The translations under genes were made by a program, and so were the position numbers. The notes beneath the pieces are model-generated. The model saw only the letters and a list, made by a program, of their open reading frames with translations. It ran no database searches and was not told where the DNA came from. 64,000 nucleotides of DNA from Brachypodium distachyon (lineage: Eukaryota > Streptophyta > Magnoliopsida > Poales > Poaceae). This document shows, one piece after another, positions 12,110 to 24,412 of this stretch; the first letter of the stretch is position 1, and each line of letters begins with the position of its first letter. The DNA lies in contig NC_016131.3 in NCBI RefSeq assembly GCF_000005505.3, forward strand, positions 28,883,001 through 28,947,000, written 5' to 3'.

Positions 12110-15100
12110 ATGCTGTTGCGCGCCTCCGCCATCCGCCGGGCCGCCTTCTCCACCGTCGTGGCGAAGTCGGAGACGGGACTGTACGGCTTCGATGTGCTGC
12201 GCACGGCCAAGGGCTTCCGCCGCTTCGTGGACGAGGCCATACAGCGGTAAGGGGAAGAAAAACCTTGAACCCCTCCAACCTCCGATGCTCTCCCACACAA
12301 AACCAAACATCATCCGCTCTTTTTTTTTTTGTGTGAACGTTTGCTCCACTGCGCAGGTCGGATGAGCTCGTTGCCTACATCGCGCAGCTGCCGCCTTCCG
12401 CGGAGATTGTCAATGCCATGGATGAGATCTCCAATACCGTAACTTAATCTTCTTAGTTTCCTTTCTATTTAATCGATTTGGTCTGATATGTTTATGTGTT
12501 AATTTGGTTAGGTTTGCTCGGTCATTGATTCGGCGGAGCTGTGCAGGAACACGCACCCAGATAGGTGAGTGTGTGATGGTTGCTTCTTGTGTAATTTGGG
12601 TGCTCTGCAGAGCAATGTGCTTGCTGTCTTTACTAAATAGATATGCATGTGGACTAGGGAGTTTGTGGAGGAAGGAGATAAGGCATCGATGAGGATTTAC
12701 GAGCATCTTCAAGTAAGCTTGATTACATGAATGACATTTTCTGAAAACAGGTGGGACATAAATGAGTGAAATTAACAAATCGGAACTATGTTTCATTTCC
12801 TGTATTCCTTTGCAGTACCTGAATTCAAATACTACTTTGTACAATGCGATACTAAAAGCTGAGAGTGAAGGTGTCCTGCTCTCGGAGGAAGCTCGAAAGG
12901 CAGCGGCTAACTTGTGTGCTGACTTTGAAAAATGGGGAATTCATCTTCCTAAAGGTTGCCATACTGAAGCTTATTTTAAGTTGCTTCTTGTTAATTTTAA
13001 GTTTTACTTAGAAACATAGTTTTCTTCCATTGCAGATAAACTCGAGCGCGTTAATCAGCTGAACCTTGCAATTGCCCAGCTGGGTAGAAAGTAGGTCTAT
13101 GAATGGGACATTGGCTGTTTATAGGCCCAGTACCATTTTTTTCTGTCAAACTGTCCATATTGGTTTTGTGCTCTCATGTTCCAGTTGCATGTTTGCAACT
13201 TGACTATCAGCAAGTGATTGCATTTTCTAATTGCATTGCTTGTTGGTAAACATCTTCAATGTAGAGCCAACACTAACCCTTGCCATGCTTCTGCTTTGTA
13301 AATATATTTCTTTTAGCTTGTCTGACAGGTTTGCAGGCTGCTCAAACAGCTGTGTGTTACACTGCCTATTAGTTGGATCTTCTAATTTTCTCTAAAAATG
13401 TTATAGTGGGATCAGCACCCACCCCTTCCTCTACCCTAAAGGCTCAGTAATCCAGATATTTCTAATACAAGTGCATCTATTATGTTAAGGTGTACATATG
13501 GCTTGTTTCCAATTGGTTTATTTGATGAAATTCATGATTATTTCTTTTCCTTTTCCTATGCTATTGAATATGAGAAATGGACTGATGGTTTTAAGTATGT
13601 TTGCTTCATTGCACGTCCAATGTGATTTCATGACTAATCTTTGTAAGCCTAAAAGTATTCTAAATTACCACAGAACCTGCTATTAATTTAACTATTCATT
13701 ATGTCAATTTAGTCACATAATTCCCTTGTCTGTGTTTAGATGTCGCCCCAATCCAATATTTTCCCATAAGTATATTCTTTGCTGATTTAATTCTTTGCAT
13801 TGTAATTTAGCCTGTTGAGTTGACACATAATTTGGAAAATTACGTCTAACTGAGGTGCACTTTCTTGTTGCTGTGCCAGGTTCAATGAAAATGTTATGAA
13901 CAAACCAGGTTTTGTGGATATATATCCAGCCTCGCGTATTCCAAGAAATATGCATCATAACTTTAAGCCCGTTAGCCGTTTCAAACCTTGGGGTGTTGAA
14001 GAAGCAAGTAATGCAATGCACACAACAAGACAGAAGGGTCTTAGGATAGTGACAGACTCGGGAACTGTATCATCAGCATTGAGATGGGTTCCGGATGAGG
14101 AAGTGAGTTCCTTTTGTTCCACTCGCCAGCATCTAAAACTTCTTTACATCCAAATAGCATGACATAAATATCTAAGTAATGTTTTCTCGTGTTCACTTAT
14201 TCTACCTGGAAATACCGTAGTTGTCTCTTTTTTTTAGATGAAAGGAGCATGCTCCCGATTTCATTAAGGAAATCATTATTACAGAAGTTTGTTTGAATTT
14301 AAGAGGTCTGTTCTGCTGGAAAGTAAACATCATTGGATCGTGTAACAAACATGGACACGACCTTAAAAGTTCAGCTAACTACAGCAAGAAACTACTGAAG
14401 CAGCCGTTAGAGCATGTACAATGTAAGATGTCTAGGTGGGTGCTTAGAAAAATTAACCGGTTTTTGTTAAGCACTGATGCTTATTTAGACTAAGCAGATG
14501 CCTAACTTGGCACCTCCTCTATACAAATAAGCACTGGTGCTTAAAAAAGTGTTTGGTTTATTTTCGTAAGCACCTGTCTTAGCACCTTGCATTGTACATG
14601 CTCTTAGATGCTTCAAAACTTCAACCAACTCCAATCCTTTTCGTGGTTGGCTTCCAGCCATTTCTGACATGAAAGACTTCAGTTTGCCTTTGTCGACACT
14701 TTTTCGAAGTCCATCCCAGTAGGTTAGCCAATGACATACGGAAAAGACAGTGTTAATATGATCCTTAAGTTGAATCTTTTGAAAGTAAGAGGCATTTTTA
14801 CACTTCCGGCTGCTCCAACAGAGCGCAGCTGCACCACAAGCACTTAAGTTTCTATTTCTACCTTTAAACTGGAGTAAAAACTCATTACATAGCTCTTCCA
14901 TGTTCTGCGGAACTTTGTTGATACCTAAGGGACAACCAATCACAGACCAACAGAAGTGAGCAACAGGACACTGGAAAAACAAGTGACCTACTTTCTCCAT
15001 TGATGCACAGAATCATTACTTATTTTTTTTGTTTGATGTTTATCTTTCCCTAGATTCTCTACGAGCAATTTTTTGTGAAAGCTATTGATATATATATGTC

Positions 15101-18100
15101 ATTGCACTTATGCTAGCAGCAATCTAACTGTTCTAAATTTTCTTAAGGTCAGGAGACAGGTATACATTACAGGAAACTCTGAACCTCGTGAAAACATTGC
15201 TGTTCTTGATGAACTTATAGATGCTCGTGATGAGCTTGGAAAGGTACATTCATCCCAACGCCGCCCCCAACAACAATGTGCCAATGTTTGTACATTCATG
15301 ATGCCAAACTTCGCATGAGGTTGTGCACTGTCAACTTACATATTTGAAATATGTAGAAGATGATGGTTAAGCTATGGTTAGGTTTTCTAAAAGTTTAGAT
15401 CAATCAGTTTATCATTAACTCTGAACACTAATATCTTAGTAAATTGTTTTGTTCGGCACTTTGAAGCTTGAACCTTGTAGTTTAAGAGCTTAGTTGAGGT
15501 GGCATTGTTTTGTTCAGTAAAGTATTCTAAAGATCTGGAAAGAATAGTTTGGTTATTTGGATTGAATGATTTGAGCATTTTGTATCTCCATGTGAGTAAC
15601 ATGCCTGATCGTGAGAAAATTGAATGCTCTTTCAGGAGGGTTCTGAGTAAATGTCTCCATGGAGCTAGATGTCACATGCATAACCACCTTATTTCGCAAT
15701 GTAGGATCCAATGAGAGTTAGAGTTACCAGTGTGTGTCATACCTCTTGTTTTTGTAGTGAATGATGCCGTGGGGTTATTTGAATGATTTGGCATGGCTGC
15801 TGTCTGCTTGGAGCAATTCCACACCAAAATCGTCTTGTTTTTCCGACTAGGCAACGCCTCCTGGCCTCTGTATACTCGAATGCACACAGCCATAACAAAA
15901 TCGTCTTGTGTTATTTTTTCTTTGAATATCTAAGATAAGTTATGCATGTATTGTACTCTATGTTGCTCACCGAATTATGTAGTTGATAAAATATTATGAG
16001 TCAGAATAACATTTCACCTAATGGACTTCCCTAATTATGTTCATAAATACCATGACATCGAGTACATTTGAAAGCCTGAGTCCAGGACAAATTACAAGCA
16101 ATTCCTTTTTCTTGTCCTTTTTTGGCAGACTATGGGTTGTAAATCATATGCTGAATTCGCTATACGTCCTAACATGGCTGCATCTGTAGATGTGGTCATG
16201 TCATTTCTCAGAGATTTGAGCGACATTGTTAGGCATAAAGCTGATGAGGTATTCAAGGGAGTGAACTTCATCTTGGCATGGATAATACACATTGTTATAT
16301 GCAAACTAGTAGTTCCTCTCTATTCATAGCATCCTCTTACGCAGGAATTTAATACTATACAAGAATTCAAGAGAAGAATATGTAATCAAAAGAGTGCTGA
16401 TCTGGAACCCTGGGACGAGGATTACTTCATTGGAATGATGAAATCATCTGCAAATAGCGTGGATCTCTCAGTATGTGCTATTTTTCTCACAGATGTACTG
16501 TTGTTAAAATCAGTGTGCAGTGTATTATTTTGACCGTAACCTAGGTGTTTCCTGATGAATAGTTTATGCAAATCCATACTTTCAAGTTTCAAGAATATAG
16601 GCCGTAGGAGCCAAATGCAATCGAAATTGGGTAGCTGTAAGCTGAAGGGTCATGAGGGGAACAAAACTGACATAAATATTACTAAATTTTATATATGTAG
16701 TTTGAGAATCTTAATTTTCAGTAGTTCCTTCAAATTCCTTCAGGGCATGGTGTTTACTGGAGTTACTATTTTGTTGCTTCCTACATACCACCTTACCTTT
16801 TCCGTATATCCTTTTTGACAAGATTTTTTTGTACCTATCAGGTTGTTGCATCATATTTTCCATTGGCCCAGTGCATAAAGGGCTTAAACGTGCTGGTGGA
16901 ATCATTATTTGGTGCCACATTCCATCAAATTCCTATGGGTGATGGAGAGTCATGGCATCCAGATGTGATAAAGCTGTCTCTGCATCACCCTGATGAGGTA
17001 ATACTTTGTTAAGCTTGCATTTAGAAGATAGTTTTACCTACTCCCTCCGTTCCTAAATATAAGATGTTCTAGCTTTGTTCTAAGTCAAATTTCTTAAAGT
17101 TTGACCAAGTTTTTAAAAAATCTACCAACATAAATCTTGTATGTCACATCTATTAGGCTTTACACAATGACCATCACAGTCTTCCATGTAATTATTCGTC
17201 CATAGCAATGAACTTGTATCAATGGAATGGGTCATGTCCTGTTGTTGAGTAGTGTAAATACCACAAGGACAGTTCCAGGAGAGGTATAGCAGAAGTCTTT
17301 CGCTGAGTTATTTTCTTGCCTATTCCATAAGTTGGACAAAATAGCATAAAATTATATGCTGATGTGAAAAAAGATGATTTCAACGCTAATGAAATATCTA
17401 TTTAATCAATTTATTTGATGAAATGTTGTATTTTTTAATGAAATATCTATTTGACTTACAATTGTTCCCCCATTTTCTATAATGCATTTATTTAACTCTC
17501 ATCTTGTTCATATATCACATCTTTCGCCTGCACTTGTGTGTAAAGCAACATTCTCTTAGCTATCCTCTCCCACTTCCAAGGTACATATATCAAGGATAGC
17601 ATGGTGGTTTTCCATGTTTTTCTCTTGGTTTTATAACCTTCCTAATCCTTGCAACCACTCAAAATATACCTTGTAACCATCGTTACATTATTCTCTTAAT
17701 AAACCTTTACACTATTTACCTGTTAATATTGGTAACGTTGTGTTATGGCACATGATTTTTTGTTAAGTCTTGTTGTTTGCATGAGGAAATGACTTCCTCT
17801 GTTGGCGGTCTAACCAAGGATTTTGGTTACAAGACCTATCATGCACTGCATTGCTTGATTTTTGTATCCTTCTAATTTTTGGTGTATATGCTGGGCCAAA
17901 TTAATTAAAGTCAAACATGTCCAACGAACAGGGTGACTTAGGATTTATGTATCTCGATCTCTACTCCAGAAAGGGAAAATATCCAGGATGTGCTCATTTT
18001 GCTATCAGAGGAGGGCGACGTTTATCTGACATGAACTACCAACTTCCAGTACATTCTCTCTCTTGTTGATTGCTACCTCCGTTCCATAATTCTTGTCTCA

Positions 18101-19636
18101 AATTTGCCAAAAAATGGATGTATCTATTCCTAAAAAGCATCTAGATACATGTAATATTTCGACAAGAATTATGGAACGGAGGGAGTATTTAATTTTGCAG
18201 TAAAATATGCAAACTTCTTTCATGAACATCAGGGCTTCCCAATAAGCAAGCATTAAGGGCCTATTTGCTAGCTATTTTATATCTTTACGCCAAACATTGA
18301 GAACTGAGCTATAGGCCCAAGGATGCCCCAGTGTAGCTACGTGCCCTATTCTCATTTTCTCATTAAAGCTAGAGAATTAACTTAAACTCTACAGCATTTA
18401 AAGGATGTTTAAAAGGAACCAGATTAATAGATCTCCGTCTTTAAAAATCAGCATAGTTTGAATGCGTACTGCTAGTTTATTTCTAGAATCTACTATTGCT
18501 TTCCAGATCATTGCCTTGGTTTGCAACTTCTCAAGTTCTAAGGGATTGACTCCACGGCTCAACCATTGGGATGTCGAAACTCTATTCCATGAGTTTGGCC
18601 ATGCCCTTCATTCTCTGCTATCTAGAACGGTACTTTGCCCGTGCTTCTTAATATTTAGGTTATCCAGTGACTCCTTTATATCTTATCTGGAAGCACATTG
18701 ACATTTGCAGGACTATCAGCATTTCTCTGGTACTAGGGTTGCTCTTGATGTGGCTGAAACGCCGTCAAACCTTTTCGAGTACATTTGACCTGTCACCAAA
18801 AATAGTGTGGCCTATCCAAAATAGAACTCTTATCTTCTATTTTATTTTGTTAACTGACCTTTACTGATAGTTAAGTGTAATTTCCATTGCAGGTTCTACG
18901 CGTGGGACTACCGTGTCTTGAAGACATTTGCTCTAGATGAAACAACTGGTGATCCCATACCAGAAAAGCTGGTAAAGGCACTAAATGCTTCTCGGAACAT
19001 GTTTCCGGCCACTGAGCTTCAGCGGCAGGTTTGCTTATCGTTCTAGTTTCTAACCCAGCATACTAGGACTTGCAATTTATGTTTTCTGACCTCATCCTCA
19101 TATTTCTTGCCCCACTATGTGTTATTGTGCATGCCCCCAGATTTTTTATTCTATGATGGACTTAACTTTGTTTGGGGAGCAAGCATCGAAACCCATGGAT
19201 ACAATTTCTGCTGTTGCGGATTTGAAAAGAAAGCACACAAGTTGGAATTATGTAGAGGGCACACACTGGCATACTCGGTTTTCTCATCTTATAAACTATG
19301 GTGCTGGTAGGTTTTCTAGTTGTATATTACTCCCATAAACTGATTTGCATGCTATACTTCTCATAAGAATATATCCTCTTATATCACATTATTGCAGGGT
19401 ACTATAGCTATCTTTATGCTAGATGTTTTGCCACAACTGTATGGCAAGAAGTATGCCAAGATGACCCATTGTCTCGTAGCACTGGTAGTGCGCTTAGGGA
19501 CAAGTTCTTGCGGTTCGGTGGGGCTAAGGATCCATCTGCCTTATTGAAGGATCTTGCGGGTGATTCTGTCATCAGAAACTCCGGTGGTGGAATAATCCCT
19601 GACATTAGCTCCCTGTGTAAAGAAATTGGTTTGTGA
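12110..19636 (+). CDS. MIP: Mitochondrial intermediate peptidase, M3 family (OCT1/MIP)
   Basis: Seventeen exons join in frame: 12110-12246, 12357-12438, 12512-12564, 12658-12712, 12816-12954, 13036-13090, 13880-14102, 15148-15243, 16129-16248, 16345-16470, 16842-16997, 17932-18048, 18507-18629, 18711-18778, 18893-19028, 19141-19306, 19398-19636. The product has 696 residues, near the length of Arabidopsis OCT1. The enzyme removes an octapeptide (or a short N-terminal stretch) from imported matrix proteins after the main processing peptidase has cut. The zinc site HEFGH is at 481-485 (ligands His481 and His485, catalytic Glu482), and the third ligand is probably Glu510 in the DVAETPS stretch. 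The N-terminus is Arg/Ala-rich and lacks early acidic residues, fitting a matrix presequence. All introns are GT-AG. Introns 7, 11 and 12 carry transposon pieces without damage to the exons. Confidence 0.95.
14229..15040 (-). mobile_element. LINE 3' fragment, antisense in MIP intron 7
   Basis: On the minus strand, 14604-15000 encodes the zinc-binding C-terminal end of a non-LTR reverse transcriptase protein (zf-RVT type: an HLFFQCP-VAHFCW stretch, then a conserved Trp-rich part). Towards the left it continues into an apparent 3' UTR ending at a T-run near 14229, which is a poly(A) tail in the minus reading. The upstream RT and endonuclease parts are absent, as in a 5'-truncated LINE. A Tourist-like MITE interrupts it at 14410-14603. 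Borders are approximate. Confidence 0.7.
14410..14603. mobile_element. Tourist/PIF-Harbinger MITE inside the LINE fragment
   Basis: 194 bp with terminal repeats GAGCATGTACAATG / CATTGTACATGCTC and a TTA target duplication at 14407-14409 and 14604-14606. It is non-coding. Confidence 0.88.
17041..17155. mobile_element. Stowaway-like fragment in MIP intron 11, right end missing
   Basis: Begins CTCCCTCCGTTCCTAAATAT after a TA. No matching right end follows within the intron, so it is a truncated copy; the right limit is approximate. Confidence 0.5.
18076..18185. mobile_element. Stowaway MITE in MIP intron 12
   Basis: A 110-bp inverted repeat starting CCTCCGTTCCATAATTCTTG and ending with its complement plus GGGAG, with TA at 18074-18075 and 18186-18187. 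The left end lacks a few bases. Confidence 0.85.
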
Positions 19637-21262
19637 GCTGAGGGTGCAGACAGGGATTGTTAGTTTTGACACTGAGGTTGATTAAAGGGGCAAACTCCAA
19701 ACCGGAGTCGTCGAGAGCCTTGAGGTCAGGAGCTTGATCGCCGGTTTCTGTGCCACACAGCACAGTCGAAGGCTGGTCGAAGATCAAGCTGGGATAGTTA
19801 TACGAGATTCTTGACAAGAAATTTAATTGGTTGAGATTTCAGGATCCAACTGAATGGATGCTTTTTGACTGATGATTAAACTCAAGTCAACTTTTATTTG
19901 TGCTGCTGTGTGCTGCCAGGATTGTTCTGGGATCTGTCAGATGAGTTCGTTGAGTCGCCGCGATCACAATTCATAAGAGTGCAACTGATGCCTTAGTTGG
20001 TCTGTTGGAATTAGCTGGAAAGAAGAAGAAAAAATCGTTTGAATCCAAGTCAGTTCTGTTCACCTACTCGAATAACCTGTCAGTGCTTGTTCGTACCGTG
20101 GAATTTTTACGGTATTCATCATGCTTCCAGATGGCCTGCCGCGGCACCTCGCGCACGTGGTTCTATTTGAGGCAATAGCACGAGCATATGCGTGGGTTTC
20201 TTTGCTTTGGGGTCTCGCTCATATCGTACTCCGTCTCCAGGTATCAGGTATATGCTGTGATTTTGACAGGTAGCGCTGTGCGTTTCCACATTGCGACCTC
20301 GTCGCCAGCTTTGAAATCGCCGCGGAGCCAAGGCGCCAAATGGCCTCTGTTTGGACCGTTGCATTATGCATCCACACGCTGGGGCTGCGTCCTTTTCAGC
20401 TGGAACTGCTTAACTGAAATGTGTAAGCAAACAACTCTTTGAGCTCTGGTCAACCCAACTACCCAAGACATGCTTATTCTTAACTTGTTACTCGCCCGTT
20501 CACAACGTATTGTATTTTAACCATCGCATTTTTTTTATTTACTGCGTTTATTTTTTTCCTTCCAGTGTGTCTAGTTAGCCGTCAATTGTTTTTCCAGTTA
20601 GCCAAGTCATTCTCTTTTAGATCTAGTGGCCCGGATTTCACTCACTCCAATTTGCCAAACCCCTCTCCAGCATCCTCTTTGCTAACAGTGTTAAGCTGAA
20701 TACTCCTATATGTCTAGTTAGCATTAAATTTGATAGGTGTACAAAGGGTACCGAGGGTCGACTCTTGATTGAGAGTCTGATTTCACAAAATGTCAATTTT
20801 CTTATCCCTCCTCCCCATCATCAATTTTCAAATAAAGTCCGTTAAGAGTCGACGTCTGTTTTCGAAAGACCAATTGTTCGTGTCACCGAAGAAGAAAGGG
20901 CAAGGTTTTAAGATTAGGCTCCAAATAACACCCGGAAGTGAATATGGAAACGTACATGGTGCTGCACACTGTTGCCGCAGCCACGACTACCACGTAGGTG
21001 CGTACGCCAAGACGTATGCCATCAGCAGCCGCGCGGGCGCGGCCGGCCGTCGCCAGCCGGCCAAAACTATCATTCTTGTCACCACCGGGCCAGGCGGCCA
21101 TGACACTTATGCCATATTGCCATGCCCGCGACACAAAAATTAAACTATATATGTTTGGCGCCACATCCCGGCGGCCGCCTCTTTCTCCTCTCTCTAACGT
21201 TGATGTCTCCGTCCTCCTCCCGCTCCTTCCCCCAACCCAACCTCAGTGGCCGTGGCCCTGCC
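19637..21262. other. Intergenic region between MIP and CDK-like genes
   Basis: Holds the probable MIP 3' UTR, AT-rich spacer and, from about 20950, GC-rich promoter or leader of the kinase gene. No gene or clear element was seen. Confidence 0.5.
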
Positions 21263-23814
21263 ATGGGCTGCGCTCACGCCAAGCCCTCCCAGGGCTCCCC
21301 TGCCCGCAGCGACGGCCGCGGCATCGACCACCTCATGCGCAACCACGGCTACGTCCCCGCCTCCCACCGCCGCCTCACCGACCCCCTCCCCACCACCGCC
21401 GCCGCCAAGGACTCTCATCAGCACGCCGGCATAAATCAGGATCGCCGTCCGACAGAAACAGCGACTACTACGATCACATCCACCACGGTTCCGCCATCTT
21501 CTTCTTCACCAGCCCCGGCCCCAGCACCCGCACCAGCGCCCCTGCCACCGAGGACGAGTACGAGTACTCCGGGCGACAGCGAGACGGGGCTGGTGGACGG
21601 GTGGCCGACATGGCTCCTAGAGAACGTGCCCCGGGAGGCTCTCCGGGGGATCGTGCCCCGGAGCGCGGACGCCTACGACCAGGTGGAGAAGGTCGGCCAG
21701 GGCACCTACAGCAACGTGTACAAGGCCCGGGAGCGGTCCACGGGCCGCGTGGTGGCGCTCAAGAAGGTCCGCTTCGACACCGCCGAGCCTGAGAGCGTCC
21801 GGTTCATGGCCCGGGAGATGCGGATCCTCCGCGTCCTCGACCACCCCAACGTCATGGGCCTCGACGGCATCGCCACCTCCCGCATGCACCGCTCCATCTA
21901 CCTCGTCTTCGATTTCATGGCCTCCGACCTCTCCCGCCTCCTCCTCCTCCCCTCCCGCCCCAACCATCATCCCCCCCTCTCCCTCCCCCAGGTATAAACA
22001 ACTTCTTCTTCTTCATCATCATCTTCTTCGCCGCCGGAGCCGGAGACGAAGACGACGAAGCTTGAGAGATTCTTCTTCTTGTTGTTGTTCTTTGGGTGCA
22101 GATAAAGAGGTACATGAAGCAGCTGCTGGAGGGGCTACACCACTGCCACGAGAGGGGGATACTGCACAGGGACATCAAGGGCTCGAACCTGCTGATCACG
22201 CGGGACGGCGGGCTCAAGATCGGCGACTTCGGCCTGGCAAACTACTACATCCCGGCCCCCAACGGCCGGCGCCGGCCACTGACGAGCCGGGTGGTGACGC
22301 TCTGGTACAGGGCGCCGGAGCTTCTCCTGGGCGCCACGGACTACGGCGTGGGCATCGACCTCTGGAGCGCCGGCTGCCTGCTGGCGGAGATGTTCTCGGG
22401 GAAGCCGCTCATGCCGGGCCGCTCCGAGGTGGAGCAGCTCTTCAAGATCTTCAGCCTGTGTGGATCCCCGCCAGATGATTACTGGCGGAAGTTGAAGCTC
22501 CCGGCCACGTTCCGCCCGCCCAAGACGTATAAGTCGACCATGGCGGAGAAGCTTGCCGGTCTGCCGCCGTCCGCGTTCCGGCTGCTCTCCACGCTCCTCG
22601 CGCTCGACCCCGCCGCCCGCGGTACCGCCGCCCAGGCTCTCCAGAGCGACGTACGCATCGTACAGGATTCCGTTCCAATTTTCGAGTATCTCTGTTGTTT
22701 CTGGTAATTGATTAATTAATGGCGTTTGATCTCTCTGGCCGCTGTTGCTGGCTTTGCTGCAGTTCTTTACGACTCCGCCATTGCCGTGCGACGTCTCGGA
22801 GCTCCCCGTCCTGTACAAGGAGGAGGTCCCGGATCCGACCGCATCCCACGATGGAAGGAAGTGAGGACTAATCCATCACACATGCTTTCAACACAACTGG
22901 AGAAATCTTTGATGTTGCAATGTTCTCTTCAAGTTGATTCTTGTCTGCTAGTATTGATTTCGTGATTTTCCTTCTCTGGTGCTACATACAGGCCCAAGCT
23001 GAGACAGCGTTCTAACAAGCGAAGGGAAAGCAAGAAGAAAGCTGGGCAGGAACAAAGCGAGAATGAACCGCCCAAGATCTCCAATGTCGAATCTCCCAGC
23101 AAAGAGGTACGGGGAAAATATGATCACAGAACCAGAACAGAGTTTAGCCACTGATTGCTGCTTTCACCTAGTTCAGCAACAAATGATTACATTTCTATTT
23201 CTCGCCCCAGTTACTAGCTGGCTCTCTTATTTATCTCTGTTTCGAGATCATCAAGGCATGCCATTGACGGAAACATCGATGTCATCTTCCAACTCTTGTC
23301 ATATTTTTTATGGCATATACTTACTAGTTAGTTGCTAGTTGCTACTACTAATACATACATGGGCTCCTGTCGGCAAATGCAGGGGGAGAAAGCTACTGAT
23401 CATGACGCGGCAGAACCTGGTCAAGAAGCCGATGCCGCCGCCATTGCCCCCTCGGGCATCCAAGAACTAGCCGAGAACACCATCTTAAAGGCTTCCTCCA
23501 GCACTGTCTCCAAACGGTTCTCGGCCAGCCCAGTTCAGGCGTCGTCGCCCGCAGAGGGCTCGCCTGCGCCGCTGCAAGACCACCACCAGCAGCAGCTCCT
23601 GCTTCGGAGGGCAAACACCTACCACACAAGCAGCGACGACGATCACCAGCAGCACCAGACTCTACTACTACCTCTGGATGGTCGCGGCGAGGCGAACGGC
23701 GGTGGCGGCATGGTGCGGCACGGCATCGCCACCAGATCGGCTTCGACATCGGGGCACGACATGATGCGGCGCCGGGAGAGGGAGTTCCCACACAAACACT
23801 ACGTTTCTGTGTAG
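21263..23814 (+). CDS. CDK-like serine/threonine kinase, plant CRK / At1g54610 class
   Basis: Five exons (21263-21991, 22102-22650, 22763-22860, 22992-23106, 23383-23814) encode 640 residues. The N-terminus MGCAHAK predicts Gly2 myristoylation with Cys3 as a palmitoylation site, so membrane attachment is likely. A Ser/Thr/Pro-rich linker (about 60-110) leads to a kinase domain at about 138-425: GQGTYSNV loop from Gly145, Lys167, catalytic Asp267 in HRDIKGSN, DFG Asp285, then TLWYRAPELLLG. The CDK PSTAIRE helix is replaced by an EPESVRFMAREMRIL stretch, which marks this plant group and argues against a cell-cycle CDK. The tail from about 425 is basic, then Gln/His-rich and low in complexity. 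Residues needed for catalysis are intact. The substrate cannot be inferred. The start was set at the MGC methionine although the frame is open 141 nt upstream. Confidence 0.9.
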
Positions 23815-24412
23815 CAGGGGGCAGCTGGGGTTGCTGGGTTTCCTTTTCTTTTTCTTTTTTTGTCATAGCAGTCAGTCAGTCAGACAGAGATTGTTCAGGT
23901 CCTATATGCTGCTGCTGCTAATTTGTTGCTGTGATCGAGTTGAACCGCAGTTTGTATCAATAAATCATCATTTATGAGAAGAGAATTATTGGTCATCATT
24001 GGTTTATCTTCGTACTGCTTCCTGAATCCGAGTATTGTGCAATTCAGAATTGCTAATGTATAATTGTCGCCTAAACATTCGTTTGGTTTCAGCAAACCAT
24101 ATATCTTAGGCTTCAAATTCGGTTTGTTATCAGACAGAAGGGTCTAATTAAGGGTGGTGGAAATCAGTTGGGACATAGTAATAAAATGTCAGTTCAGCTC
24201 AAGGAAATTGACTGAAACATAGGAAAAAATTCAGGGATCGGTGTCGAAATATGGAGTTTTGGGATAAGATTCTCAACAACCATATCTATCTCGTGTGTGT
24301 TTGCAGAATCAAAGCTATCGAAATATTTGCTGAAAGCGTGCAAATCGACAGAGTGGAGACAAGCTTCCAAGTTCCAACCCCAAAAATCCTCCGCTCCAGA
24401 ACAAAACATATA
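23815..24412. other. 3' flank of the CDK-like gene
   Basis: Probable 3' UTR followed by AT-rich spacer up to the Helitron; no gene was seen. Confidence 0.5.

Noticed and set aside
14485..15000. Apparent minus-strand gene of 171 codons inside the MIP intron
   Set aside because: It is a LINE piece joined to MITE sequence, not a host gene.
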